Shown piece after piece: positions 1-9,061 of a stretch of DNA of 64,000 bases (the stretch's first letter is position 1; each line of letters starts with the position of its first letter). Origin of the DNA: an uncultured Sulfitobacter sp. (GTDB lineage Bacteria > Pseudomonadota > Alphaproteobacteria > Rhodobacterales > Rhodobacteraceae); the NCBI RefSeq assembly GCF_947499945.1, contig NZ_CANMQD010000003.1, forward strand, positions 104,120 to 168,119, in the 5' to 3' direction. The notes beneath the pieces were generated by a model. It made no database searches, was not told the DNA's origin, and was given only the letters and a program-made list of their open reading frames with translations. Made by a program: the position numbers and the translations under genes.

Positions 1-173
1 GCACATTGGCCGCGCCTTTTTCGGGAGTGGTCAAACAGCGTCAAAGCCAGCCGCCAAGCATTGCTCTGGAGCGTCGAGTGCCTCTGCCAGCCAGAACAGC
101 ATCGGGGTGCATTGGGAATGGTTGTCGGAATACTGCGCGTGTCGAGGTTTATCAGACCTCCGGTAGGGATCTT

Positions 174-293
174 ATGTCTTTGTCGAATTTTCTGTTGTCG
201 AATGATAGAGATTTAGAACGGGGTGAAATAGAGTGGCCATTGGAGGAGATTCTCGACATTGCGGAGCAGTCTTCCAGAGGCGGTCATCAATAG
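174..293 (+). CDS. short hypothetical ORF (uncertain)
   Basis: A short open frame starting MSLSNFLLSN and ending in a Gly-Gly-His-Gln tail, rich in acidic residues. The same frame is open back to position 6, so it could also be the 3' end of a gene that begins before the window. I recognise no family. It may be spurious. The rest of 1-481 holds nothing I can identify. Confidence 0.2.
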   Translation: MSLSNFLLSNDRDLERGEIEWPLEEILDIAEQSSRGGHQ

Positions 294-481
294 ATAGTAC
301 AGCAATTTAACCTGCCCGAGCCCATGGGACGAGGCAAGGTCGACTTTACCATCAGGAATTAGAACACCATTTTTGAAACCTTTGAAGTAAGCGCTACCGA
401 TCTCTAGTAGAAACCTGTTCCTTATAGGTATCGCTGCGAGTGCTCATTTGCAGATGACCCATTAGGTTGATGCATTTTTGA

Positions 482-3259
482 TTAGAAACCCATTAAATCC
501 GGCTCTTCTATGTATTCTTCAGGAAGCACAACTTCGAAATCTGGTACTGGCGGCAGCATTATCGCATCTAACAGTGAATCTGTTGCTGCGAATACAAAGT
601 CTGAGCTGTCGAACAGATTAATGTCTTCTTCTGTAAAGCGGTCCAAGCGTAGATTTTCATTTTCGAATTGAATGAATATACGTTCGCCTTTTCCGTCAGC
701 GTAAAACGAAAGCTGGTCAAACGACGTGACGCCCCATGCAGACAAATCCAGAATATCTTCGCCCATTTCGAAGTCATCAACACGGTCTCTTTGCCCGTCA
801 TCGCCGAGAACGAAACGGTCCGATCCCTCGCCTCCAATCAGTCGTTCCTTCCCGTCTGAATCCATCAGGATGTCATCGCCGTCGAGGCCGAGGACTCGCA
901 TCCCGTCATTTGCTTGGATGGTGTCGGCAAAATCGGTCCCAAACAAACGCTCTATCGACTGAATGGTGTCTCCGGCTGCGATCCCTGTACCGTTGCTGCC
1001 GTCTTCTGCATCAATGCTCAGCCCTACTTCGCTCTCCTGATAGCTCAGGATATCTTCGCCAGAACCACCATCATAGTGGTCCGCGCCGCCGCCCGCATAG
1101 AATGTATCGCGCCCAGTCCCGCCGTCGACTGTGTCATCACCTGCGCCGTCGAACACGCGGTCACGACCGCCGCCAGCGACGATATATTGACCGCTCGCAT
1201 CGACAGGGTTGCCATTTTCATCAGTGATGGTGGTGTCGAATAGGTCGTCGTCATCCGTTCCGTGCAAGGTAATAAAATCACCTACTGGATTAAACGGATC
1301 AATGGGATCAACCGGGTCCACAGGATCGATTGGATCCACCGGATCGATTGGATCGACAGGGTCCACTGGATCAATAGGATCGGTGGTTTCAGCTGTTGGA
1401 ACAAAATCTGTTCCAAGCGCGGCCGCAATGTCGACAATGCCGTCAACGGTGCCATCTGCCGCGTCAAGTGCATCCAGATTTTTGACCCCACCCAAGACTA
1501 GATAGGTCGTTTCCTCCGTGGGCAAAAAACGGCTATCACCACCAGGCTGCAAGACAAGCTGATCCGTCGAAATGTAAAAGTCACCAATGCCGTCACCATT
1601 GATATCCCCAGCATTCTCAATTCCGAACCTTAATTGGCCGTCATCCTGAGACGATAACTCACTGGGTGGGAGCCTGAATTGATATTCGACGGTGTTAGCA
1701 GCACTTGTGCTGTCACCGCTCAGAAACAGTTTGAAATATTTATCTGTCGCACCGCCTCTCGGATAATACCTCACGAAAATTTCTGACAATCCGTCGCCGG
1801 ACACATCACCTATGGACCCACCGTCGTTATAGCTACCGCCTCTCACAGAGTTGGGCCTATATCCGTCCTCATGGGTGAGAATGATACCCTGATCTTCGGT
1901 AGGAGAGCTTATGTCGAGGATGTCTGAAAATCCATTGTCAGAACCATAAATCACCGTCGCATCATATGTTACGCCGAAAATGGAGTCGTTTGTTACTTGG
2001 AAATCCGGATAGTAGGAATGGTAACTTGAATACGCGGAATGTGTCCCCGAAACGACTAAATAATCGTCGATACCGTCTCCGTTAAAGTCGGAAACCGTCT
2101 TGGCGTCAGTAAAGTCGAGAAAAGTCTCCCATTCATATTCATAGACATATAATGAATCAGGATTTCCAGAATTTACGCCGCCAAAATCATCTGGAAACGG
2201 GGTGTCGTTTACAATTTTGAACCCATCTTGGCCGTCAAAAGCCAAACTGTCGAAATCAGGCACCCCATCCTCTGTACCAAAAGCAACCTGAAGCAAATTG
2301 TTTTGCATATGGGTGATTTCGGAGCCGTCAGAAGGTAACGGATCCAAGGTTTGCTTGTTTTCATGAAGCCACGGATCGTTCCTATCAGATCTGATGTAGT
2401 CTGTGATGCCATCACCGTTTAGATCACCCGCTTCCCAGATGTTGACTCCTTCGACTTTCACTTCCGTGCGGCCAAGCTCGCCAATAATGTCTGTTATTGG
2501 CTGGCCCAATTTAACAATTCCGTCGCCTTCGCCCGAAAAGACAAAGTCGGAAGCTGTAAAATTCGCAACATTCTCCATTGAAAACCCGTCCAAGCGCAGG
2601 CTTTCGCCTTTGAACTCGACGAAAATACGCCCGTCTTGCCCATCGGTCGTGAACGCGAGCTCATCAATTGACGTAACACCCCAGGCGGATAGATCCATCA
2701 GGTCATCGCCGTGCGTAAAATCTGTTATCCGGTCCTGTTTGCCATCTTGGCCCAACTCAAAACGGTCTGCTCCATGACCGCCGATGAGGACCTCTTTGCC
2801 GTCTCCATCCGATATTACGTCATCCCCGTCGCCGCCAGAAACCCGCATGTTATCACCGGCAAAGATCGTGTCGCTACCCCTGGTTCCGATCAGTCGCTCA
2901 ATCGAATGCAGGCTATCACCTTGCGCAATCCCTGTGCTGTTGGATCCATCAGTGGCATCGATCACGATACCGCCGGTCCATGCCTCACCTGTAGCGGCTG
3001 CATGAAGCGCTGAGTTGTTGGAATAGTCGATGATGTCCTGACCTGCGCCGCCGTCATAGGTGTCTGCGCCAGCCCCCGCGATAAACGTGTCGTTTCCCGC
3101 GCCACCACTGATCAGATCATCGCCAAAGCCGTCAGAAATATGATCTTTGCCATCCAGACCCGTAATCGTATCGTTTGCATCGTTTACGGGACTGCCGAAT
3201 ACATCAAGGTCTTGGCGAAAAATTATATCGTTGCTATCGGTTCCAGTGATTTCGGCCAA
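482..3259 (-). CDS. RTX/FG-GAP repeat calcium-binding protein, 925 aa
   Basis: A large acidic protein of the RTX (hemolysin-type calcium-binding) kind, expected to be exported by a type I system and to fold outside the cell on binding calcium. Residues about 30-245 hold glycine/aspartate nonapeptide repeats of the GGxGxD type, ending in a module with DRITDF and DLSAWGVTS. Residues about 265-640 hold FG-GAP/VCBS-like calcium loops (DLNGDGITDY, DFNGDGIDDY, DVSGDGLSEI, DINGDGIGDF), the kind that builds beta-propellers. A Pro-Asp linker follows, then a second RTX module (about 700-885) that closely repeats the first, including DLSAWGVTS. No N-terminal signal peptide is visible, as expected for type I secretion. 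The start is a TTG preceded by AGGA. It is likely an adhesin or matrix protein; the ligand is unknown and no secretion genes lie nearby. Confidence 0.85.
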   Translation of the reverse strand: MAEITGTDSNDIIFRQDLDVFGSPVNDANDTITGLDGKDHISDGFGDDLISGGAGNDTFIAGAGADTYDGGAGQDIIDYSNNSALHAAATGEAWTGGIVIDATDGSNSTGIAQGDSLHSIERLIGTRGSDTIFAGDNMRVSGGDGDDVISDGDGKEVLIGGHGADRFELGQDGKQDRITDFTHGDDLMDLSAWGVTSIDELAFTTDGQDGRIFVEFKGESLRLDGFSMENVANFTASDFVFSGEGDGIVKLGQPITDIIGELGRTEVKVEGVNIWEAGDLNGDGITDYIRSDRNDPWLHENKQTLDPLPSDGSEITHMQNNLLQVAFGTEDGVPDFDSLAFDGQDGFKIVNDTPFPDDFGGVNSGNPDSLYVYEYEWETFLDFTDAKTVSDFNGDGIDDYLVVSGTHSAYSSYHSYYPDFQVTNDSIFGVTYDATVIYGSDNGFSDILDISSPTEDQGIILTHEDGYRPNSVRGGSYNDGGSIGDVSGDGLSEIFVRYYPRGGATDKYFKLFLSGDSTSAANTVEYQFRLPPSELSSQDDGQLRFGIENAGDINGDGIGDFYISTDQLVLQPGGDSRFLPTEETTYLVLGGVKNLDALDAADGTVDGIVDIAAALGTDFVPTAETTDPIDPVDPVDPIDPVDPIDPVDPVDPIDPFNPVGDFITLHGTDDDDLFDTTITDENGNPVDASGQYIVAGGGRDRVFDGAGDDTVDGGTGRDTFYAGGGADHYDGGSGEDILSYQESEVGLSIDAEDGSNGTGIAAGDTIQSIERLFGTDFADTIQANDGMRVLGLDGDDILMDSDGKERLIGGEGSDRFVLGDDGQRDRVDDFEMGEDILDLSAWGVTSFDQLSFYADGKGERIFIQFENENLRLDRFTEEDINLFDSSDFVFAATDSLLDAIMLPPVPDFEVVLPEEYIEEPDLMGF
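1297..1383 (-). repeat. in-frame Asp-Pro linker repeat
   Basis: A run of near-identical 9-bp units encodes alternating Asp-Pro-Val and Asp-Pro-Ile triplets, about ten copies, inside the RTX protein. It separates the FG-GAP region from the second RTX module. Such runs are rigid extended linkers and readily change copy number by slippage. Confidence 0.8.
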
Positions 3260-3692
3260 GGCGACGTTCCTAACAGTTTGAATAAAGGTTAATATTTATC
3301 GATATACACCTCTTGCGTGTGATCTAAATAAGGCAGTCTAGGGGCCAATATATGGAGCCATCATCTTGGGATAGATGGTATCGTTGGATAACAGGGTACG
3401 AAATTCCACTGATCCACGTCAGCAAAGCTGGCCCTACACTTGCTAAATACGTAGTTAAAACAGGTGATCGATGGCAGGCATCTAGCGGTATGAAAGCAGT
3501 GCGGGTTATGCGGCGCTGGTCGCTGCACCAAAAAGATCACATTCGATTTTTTCAGCGCCAAGGAGCTGCGTTTCGCAGCGCGTGCGTGAACGGCAACTTC
3601 CCCTGCATTATTTGATCACAAGACACCCGATGTACAGGGAGCGCAGTATTGCACGAGACTGTTAAAGCGAAACTTGGCGAAGATAAGTCAGG
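3260..3692. other. intergenic stretch, nothing recognised
   Basis: It separates the start of the RTX gene from the end of the PAS kinase gene. It is AT-richer than its neighbours just upstream of the RTX start, consistent with a promoter. A 87-codon open frame on the plus strand (3352-3615) shows no family resemblance and no ribosome binding site, so I do not call it a gene. Confidence 0.4.
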
Positions 3693-4805
3693 CTAATCCT
3701 GCGAAATATGGAGCGTAAATTTTGTCTGGGTTTCGTCTGAGATCACATCGAGTCTTCCACCATGTGCTTTGGCAATCTCCGAAGCGATATGAAGTCCCAG
3801 TCCCAATCCTTCTCGGTCCTCATGATTGGTGCTGCGGACGAAGGGATCGAACAACCGCTCCATTGCTGAAGGCGAAATAGGCGAGCCAGCGTTTTTTACA
3901 CTAAGGTGAAAATCAGTATCACCCGATGTCTCGGCATCTACAAAAATAGGTTTATCCGGATCACCGTATGTAATCGCATTGCCTAACAAGTTGGACAGCA
4001 GCTGCCCGATGCGGGACGCGTCGCACACAACTGTATCAAGACCAGAGATACTGAGCTGAATGTCTCGATCAGGATGGGCGGAGAGCAATTCCGCTACAAC
4101 CTGCCTTATTTCTCGCTCCAAAATCGATCCAGCGGACGTTTTAAGATCAATACCGCCCCCCAATCGGTTGCGTGCAAAGTCCAGAACATTGTCGATCAAA
4201 AGCGACATCCGCTGTACACTGCCTTTGGTCAACATGATGATGTGCTCGTTGTGCTCGTTGTGTTCGCTAAGCTGACTTCTTGAAAGAATGTTCATTGCAG
4301 AAGCGATTGACGCTAGAGGATTTCGTAAATCATGCCCCAATATAGCGATAAATTGTTCTCGAAGCTCGCCTTCTTTCTGGGTTGAAGACAGCTGGGTCTC
4401 TGCTTCCACCCGGGCTTTTGCGAGGTCCCGTTCAAAAGCGCGCCGCGCATCTGCCAACAAGAAGGCAAAGGTCGTAACACTGCTCTCTCCAGAGCCGGTG
4501 ACCTCCGCACTCAGCAGCACCGGTATTTTTGCACCCTCGCTGCTCACAAGATCAAGACTTGCTCCATCAACGCAACTCTTCAGGGACAGCAGCGGAACGA
4601 TACTGGTCTCAAAGACGATCCTGCTCGCTTTGGTGAAGAGCTGGGTAAGGGGCCTCCCGACCAAGTCGGTGGAGTTTAAATGCAGCCAGCCTGCCAACCG
4701 CTCGTTTGCGGAAAGGACTTCTCCAAGATGATCAACTGTAAGCAATCCACACGGGATGGCTGGCGCCATCAAAACCTCGTTTGACAGTACGTCGTTGCCG
4801 CGCAT
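3693..4805 (-). CDS. PAS-domain sensor histidine kinase
   Basis: A soluble two-component sensor kinase of 370 aa with no membrane segment. Residues about 14-115 form a PAS domain (GLLTVDHLGEV...GRPLTQLF), followed by a short coiled linker. The HisKA domain carries the phospho-acceptor His158 in FIAILGHDLRNPLASI. The ATPase domain shows the N box (NLLGNAITYG) and the G box (EGLGLGLHIA). An odd (Asn-Glu-His) triplet repeat at about 182-188, from a 9-bp DNA repeat, sits in the dimerisation helix hairpin. Its ATG overlaps the stop of the upstream hydrolase gene (TGATG), so the two are probably translationally coupled. This implies that the hydrolase product is the PAS input, as in RsbQ-RsbP. No response regulator is adjacent. 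The family call is secure; the ligand and the target are inferred. Confidence 0.9.
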   Translation of the reverse strand: MRGNDVLSNEVLMAPAIPCGLLTVDHLGEVLSANERLAGWLHLNSTDLVGRPLTQLFTKASRIVFETSIVPLLSLKSCVDGASLDLVSSEGAKIPVLLSAEVTGSGESSVTTFAFLLADARRAFERDLAKARVEAETQLSSTQKEGELREQFIAILGHDLRNPLASIASAMNILSRSQLSEHNEHNEHIIMLTKGSVQRMSLLIDNVLDFARNRLGGGIDLKTSAGSILEREIRQVVAELLSAHPDRDIQLSISGLDTVVCDASRIGQLLSNLLGNAITYGDPDKPIFVDAETSGDTDFHLSVKNAGSPISPSAMERLFDPFVRSTNHEDREGLGLGLHIASEIAKAHGGRLDVISDETQTKFTLHISQD

Positions 4806-5593
4806 CAGAGGAAGTTACGAATGGCAGCGACGACCTCAGCGGGAGCGGTCAAATTGGGACAGTGCCCCGAAGCATTCAGCATAACAAGTTGGCTTCCTTG
4901 GATTTTATCTCGTACGTATGCGCCTACATGCTCGGATGCAATTATGTCATCCCGACACTGTAGGATGAGCGTTCTTGCCGAAACTTTTGGCAGATCGTCG
5001 CGGTTATCGGACGTGAAGGTGGCACGGGCAAACCCGTTTGCAATCGCGGGATCAAGCTTGCAAATACTATCAGCCAGTTCCTGACCGTGTTCAGGCCGAT
5101 CGGGGTTTCCGACTATGACCGGGGCCATTGAAGCCGACCACGCAAGCGGGTTGTCCGCCAGTGAAGCAAGAAGATCCTCAATATCGTCTGCGCTGAAGCC
5201 GCCTTCATAGCCGGTATCATCGATATAGCGAGGTGAGGGACCAACCATGACCAAAGTCGAAAACATGTCGGGTCGTTCGATGCTTGCTAAAGCGCCAATC
5301 ATTGCGCTAACCGAGTGCCCAACCAAAATACCATTCTGAATGTCCAGTTCTTCACCAATCTCTACGACGTCCGAGGCATAGCCACTTAGTGTTGCGTACT
5401 TGGCAGGATCATAGGCTTTGGAGTCAGAGCCGCCAGCACCAACATGGTCAAAGGCGACAACTCTGAAAGCGTCTTCAAATCTTGGGGCTACATGTCGCCA
5501 CATGGATTGATCGCACCCAAAACCGTGAGCAAACAGTATTGGACGCGAACCTGAGCCTGAAATTTTCACATTATTCCGTGCGATTGCGCTCAT
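4805..5593 (-). CDS. RsbQ/KAI2-type alpha/beta hydrolase
   Basis: A 262-aa alpha/beta hydrolase without a lid insertion of unusual size and without a signal peptide. The triad is visible: nucleophile Ser94 in GHSVS, an Asp at 215/216 in LQCRDD, and His244 in SGHCPN. The oxyanion region is AHGFGCDQSMW. The HGFGCDQSMW and LQCRDDIIAS stretches are typical of the RsbQ family, the bacterial relatives of the plant karrikin and strigolactone receptors. In Bacillus subtilis, RsbQ makes or senses a small hydrophobic ligand for the PAS domain of the phosphatase RsbP. Here the gene overlaps a PAS histidine kinase gene, the same logic with a different output. The substrate is unknown. Confidence 0.88.
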   Translation of the reverse strand: MSAIARNNVKISGSGSRPILFAHGFGCDQSMWRHVAPRFEDAFRVVAFDHVGAGGSDSKAYDPAKYATLSGYASDVVEIGEELDIQNGILVGHSVSAMIGALASIERPDMFSTLVMVGPSPRYIDDTGYEGGFSADDIEDLLASLADNPLAWSASMAPVIVGNPDRPEHGQELADSICKLDPAIANGFARATFTSDNRDDLPKVSARTLILQCRDDIIASEHVGAYVRDKIQGSQLVMLNASGHCPNLTAPAEVVAAIRNFL

Positions 5594-5945
5594 ACTTCAT
5601 CCGAATATCTAAGAAAAAACATCGTCGTTATATACAATCCCACAGTATTTCCAAGCGCTGCTATTTTGACCGAAATGCTTGACGTGCGCGGGGTGGTGAA
5701 ACATTTTTCTGAACTGAGAGCGGCATAGTGCATTCTCGGTTTGAAAGGTATCTTTGCTGTATGGTTTGCGCTTGCCGTTGTAGAGCGTTAGCCACGACGT
5801 TCTGCAACGCCATTAATGTCCGCTCCTTCTAACCTGTTAAAAATGGGTCATCTTTGAAATGCTCAGCTGACTTGATCAGACAACTCTATTGGTCGTTAGC
5901 CGCCCAACTTTCGCTGGACGGCTACGGAAACCAGATTTTATTTTA
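5594..5945. other. intergenic stretch, nothing recognised
   Basis: It lies upstream of the hydrolase-kinase pair and downstream of the C45-type gene, so it should contain the promoter of the former. I see no repeat, RNA gene or credible coding frame in it. Confidence 0.4.
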
Positions 5946-7100
5946 TCAGGCAGCTTTGTGTACGTCCGCCAGTGCCGATGAAAAGTATGTGCCGATCTCC
6001 CTGCCTTGTCCGGCAGCATAGTCTCGCGCTACCGCATTCCAATCGACTGATGCGGCTTGTGACCAGTCAACGGCGCCATAATCAGTACCGACTGCAGCGT
6101 AGGGCGCTTTAGGCATGGTGCCTTGTTCATAATCGACGGTGCGCTGCCCTTCGGAGAAATCATGCAGCGCTTGGTCCCAACGGTCACCCTTTAAGGTTAA
6201 GCCGAGCGTCAGCGCCCGAGGATCATATTCGGCTGTAAACAATGTGCCAAACCCTTGCGCATATCTATCTTGCAAAAGGGGTGGCTTGAGAAACTGGCGG
6301 TTCAGTTCGCGTGGTTTGATCCGCAGTTGTTCCAGATGCGCGTGGCGCTCAAACGTCCGCGTAAAGGCGGGCCGGTCCGCTACGGTTTTGCCACTCTGAT
6401 GATTGGTCGCAACCGCTGACGGCATTATCGTCAGGCCCCCGCCCGGGGCCATTTCCACGCTTGCCGTCCGGCCCGAAGCATCCGCAAGGACCAGATTATA
6501 AGCCATGTGGGATGGCACCCGTTTTAACGCCGACAATGCCTCATCGACGGTATCGCAGGTTTCTAGCACGTAGCGCACGATCGTTGTAATCCCGAACCCT
6601 TCTCCATGTTCGGACCGGCCACCGTAGGCCAGTGCAACGCTGAGCCCTGCATCGTTGATACCATCAGACAAGCCCCATAGAAATTCAACCATACCCATCA
6701 CGGCCCGTCCGGACCACTCTGTGCGCAAAAGAAGCCCCTCGTTCAGCTCCGGCGACAGATCATAGTTGCGCACAAGCCGGACGTCTTTCTTGGTAGCGAC
6801 AGCGGCAAGAGAACAGCCGCCAAGATAGGTAGGCGGGCACCATGTCGAAAGAAACCTTGCCGCGCGGTCTGATCCGCCTGCCAAGGTGACCAAGCGGTCA
6901 TAGGTCCGGACAAGTTCGGGCATGTAGCGCTTCAGAGCATCACTACATTCTTTGCGGGACGGTCCCTGATCCCCACCGCGTGCAATAAACCATGCCTCAT
7001 ATGCGGGCCAGGACCTGTTCCAGCGCGCAGCCCACTTTGGGCCGGGGATCGTTTCGGCTACGGCGTCAAACGTCAATGTCATCTGTGTCATCTGTGTCAT
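5946..7100 (-). CDS. C45-type autoproteolytic acyltransferase/hydrolase
   Basis: A 384-aa Ntn-hydrolase of the peptidase C45 / acyl-CoA:6-aminopenicillanate acyltransferase-like family. These enzymes cut themselves before a Cys that then becomes the N-terminal nucleophile. Here the candidate is Cys96 in LGGCSLAAV, followed by the typical RNYDLSPE segment and WGLSDGINDAGLSVALAYGG. No signal peptide is seen. The N terminus contains a small Met-Thr-Gln repeat from a 9-bp DNA duplication, and the true start may be any of the first Met codons. It starts 1 nt after the stop of the esterase gene, so the two are co-transcribed. The natural substrate (an amide or N-acyl compound) cannot be told from sequence. 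Confidence 0.8.
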   Translation of the reverse strand: MTQMTQMTLTFDAVAETIPGPKWAARWNRSWPAYEAWFIARGGDQGPSRKECSDALKRYMPELVRTYDRLVTLAGGSDRAARFLSTWCPPTYLGGCSLAAVATKKDVRLVRNYDLSPELNEGLLLRTEWSGRAVMGMVEFLWGLSDGINDAGLSVALAYGGRSEHGEGFGITTIVRYVLETCDTVDEALSALKRVPSHMAYNLVLADASGRTASVEMAPGGGLTIMPSAVATNHQSGKTVADRPAFTRTFERHAHLEQLRIKPRELNRQFLKPPLLQDRYAQGFGTLFTAEYDPRALTLGLTLKGDRWDQALHDFSEGQRTVDYEQGTMPKAPYAAVGTDYGAVDWSQAASVDWNAVARDYAAGQGREIGTYFSSALADVHKAA

Positions 7101-7101
7101 C

Positions 7102-8184
7102 TTAAAGATCCTTGTCTGCGGTGTTAAAGAAGAAGCGGATCATTTCAGCGCTGGCATCGGGCCCTTTAGCATCAGTGTAGGAGCCGGTTGACTTCCCACC
7201 GGACCACGCATGGCCTTGCCCCTCGATCTCCCAGCGTTCGACAATGGGTGTGCCTTGCAGATCGCTGAAGATGGTGCGTGAAAATTGGCGTCCTGCAGTG
7301 TCGCCGTCGCACGTTGTTTCAATGCTTTGACGCGCATTCATGTCCACCGCCCGCCGTACAATCGCGTCTCCGTTGGACGGATGCACGGTGGTATCCGCTG
7401 TACCATGAAAGACGATTGTCCGGGTTGTAATTGCAGATACAGGCGGGGTTCCTAAATCAAGCGCGGTGCCTGACATGGCGGCAAATGCGGATGCCACGTT
7501 CTTTGCCGCGCCAGCGGGCAATCCGGAATGTGCTCCGACTGCTGCAAAGACGTCATCATAGGTTTCGCCCAAGATCGCTGCCATTGCCGCACCGGCGGAC
7601 AGGCCAGCAACGAATGTCTGATCCCGTGTTATGCCGTGCTCTTTAGCGACCGACGAGGCGATCCCTGCCAGGATTAAGGGCTCACCTTTGCCGCGTCGCT
7701 GATCGCTTTGGCTGAACCAGTTCCAGCATGATTGCGCATTATCGCCGCGCGATTGCGCAGGATAGACGACGGCGAACCGATGTTGCTCGGCCAATGCATT
7801 CATACCTGTCCCCATCGCAAAATCTTCGGGTGTCTGGGTGCAACCGTGCAGCATCATGACGATACCTGTTACCCCTTCAGTGGCCGAGGCGGGGACATAA
7901 GTCCGATACGTGCGGCTGCCTGCCTGACAGGTAAATGTATCGCGTTTGAATTGCGCACCTTCTGACACCGTCCCATCAAACTCACGGGTATTGCTGCCGA
8001 AACCTGCAAATTGATCCAACATGCTGTCGAGCGATGGTAGATCAGGCATTTTCTGCTGTATCGCTTGAGTAGAGTGCGGAACGAGGCCGTGCCGGGCGAG
8101 TGTGCGTTGGACAAGATCGTTGGCGGCCGACAGCCGTGCGCCATCGTTCGCCGAGCGCATTGCGCCCACGTTGAAAAGTTTCAT
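7102..8184 (-). CDS. PHB-depolymerase-family esterase
   Basis: A 360-aa alpha/beta hydrolase of the polyhydroxybutyrate depolymerase/feruloyl esterase (LpqC-like) family. The nucleophile is Ser196 in GLSAG, with the oxyanion segment MMLHGCTQTPEDF at about 110-122 and the acid and His in the C-terminal FHGTADTTV and GQGHAWSGG segments. The N-terminal 60 residues are helical and phasin-like in composition rather than a clear signal peptide, so an intracellular polyester or ester substrate is possible. It lies between a CopG-type regulator and the C45 gene in one direction, probably one operon. Polymer specificity is inferred from the family only. Confidence 0.82.
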   Translation of the reverse strand: MKLFNVGAMRSANDGARLSAANDLVQRTLARHGLVPHSTQAIQQKMPDLPSLDSMLDQFAGFGSNTREFDGTVSEGAQFKRDTFTCQAGSRTYRTYVPASATEGVTGIVMMLHGCTQTPEDFAMGTGMNALAEQHRFAVVYPAQSRGDNAQSCWNWFSQSDQRRGKGEPLILAGIASSVAKEHGITRDQTFVAGLSAGAAMAAILGETYDDVFAAVGAHSGLPAGAAKNVASAFAAMSGTALDLGTPPVSAITTRTIVFHGTADTTVHPSNGDAIVRRAVDMNARQSIETTCDGDTAGRQFSRTIFSDLQGTPIVERWEIEGQGHAWSGGKSTGSYTDAKGPDASAEMIRFFFNTADKDL

Positions 8185-8213
8185 CTGTTTTTCCTACTTA
8201 GATTGAACGCATT

Positions 8214-8630
8214 TTATTTGATGCGGTCGGCAAGTGCCTTTTTAAGGTCCGCGCTGGCTTGCAAAGCACCTAGCACGGTAATTGATGCGATTGTTTGGAG
8301 CGCTAGTTTCGGCGTAATTCCTGAATCAAATCGGGCAAGTCCAACAACCTTGATGTGTAAGACTTTGCCCGCGTCCCGCACCGCTTCAAGATCGGCGACC
8401 GAATAATCCCGCAGCCCAAGCTCCATCGTATGCCGCTCTAGCGATTTGCTTACGACGTCTTCATGATTCTCAAGCTGGTTGCGGATCGCTGTTCGGATCA
8501 GATCGCTTCGGTTGGAGTAGAAGCCTTCCTGCACCAGCAGATCGATGCGGCCAAGATCGACGAAGCCAAGATTGATCGTAATTTTCTCATTTTCGGGTTG
8601 CTTGTCGCGCAGTTGCCGTATGTTACTCAT
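8214..8630 (-). CDS. CopG/ribbon-helix-helix regulator
   Basis: A small DNA-binding protein of 138 aa. The N terminus (KITINLGFVDLGRIDLLV followed by EGFYSNRSDLIRTAIRNQL) is a standard ribbon-helix-helix domain. A C-terminal extension of about 80 residues, with a hydrophobic end, has no assigned function. I chose the second ATG because GGAG lies 6 nt before it; the first ATG (8642) has no ribosome binding site and falls inside the inverted repeat described next. It precedes the esterase gene in the same direction and may control it and itself. Confidence 0.8.
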   Translation of the reverse strand: MSNIRQLRDKQPENEKITINLGFVDLGRIDLLVQEGFYSNRSDLIRTAIRNQLENHEDVVSKSLERHTMELGLRDYSVADLEAVRDAGKVLHIKVVGLARFDSGITPKLALQTIASITVLGALQASADLKKALADRIK

Positions 8631-8638
8631 TGTTTTCT

Positions 8639-8654
8639 CCATCCATGTGGATGG
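8639..8654. promoter_or_regulatory. perfect inverted repeat, candidate CopG operator
   Basis: CCATCCA and TGGATGG form a perfect 7-bp inverted repeat with a 2-bp spacer, 9 bases upstream of the chosen regulator start. Ribbon-helix-helix proteins usually bind short inverted or tandem repeats in their own promoter, so autoregulation is plausible. This is inference from position and symmetry. Confidence 0.45.
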
Positions 8655-9061
8655 TATATGGCTGTAGCTAGTGATCTTGCAAGCTCGAAAGACGATTTTT
8701 GTCAGGAAGGGTTTAAAAAGGGACGAAGGTGACCTCTTTTATCAGCTTATCTGTCGACAGACATTTTCACCAATCGCAGCATCGGAAATTGGGCTTATTG
8801 TTGCCGTTCATACCAATTCAAAAGGTCACGTCCTGCTGAACTTTTGCTTCCTCATGCCAGTAAGCCAAGTTTGGCACTTGCATTGAATGACTGATTTCCG
8901 CCCCAAGGTATGGTTTGCCTGCACAAAGGGAGCAGATATGGAAACATGCTCGAATACGTACACAGTTCAAAGGTATTATCTCGACCAATGCGTCGAACTA
9001 CGGGATTGAAACGTCCCTGAGATGTAAGCACACCTTCTAATTGATATGATTATATTTTTAG
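8655..9061. other. intergenic stretch, nothing recognised
   Basis: It lies between the regulator promoter and the methyltransferase fragment. Short open frames are present but none has a family resemblance or ribosome binding site. Confidence 0.4.

Noticed and set aside
1297..1383. Tandem repeat that could look like a CRISPR array
   Set aside because: Units are 9 bp without spacers and encode a Pro-Asp linker in frame.
3352..3615. 87-codon ORF in the RTX-kinase gap
   Set aside because: No homology pattern or ribosome binding site; overlapped by an equally open antisense frame.
8671..8886. 71-codon ORF upstream of the CopG gene
   Set aside because: No family features and no ribosome binding site; falls in the decayed zone.
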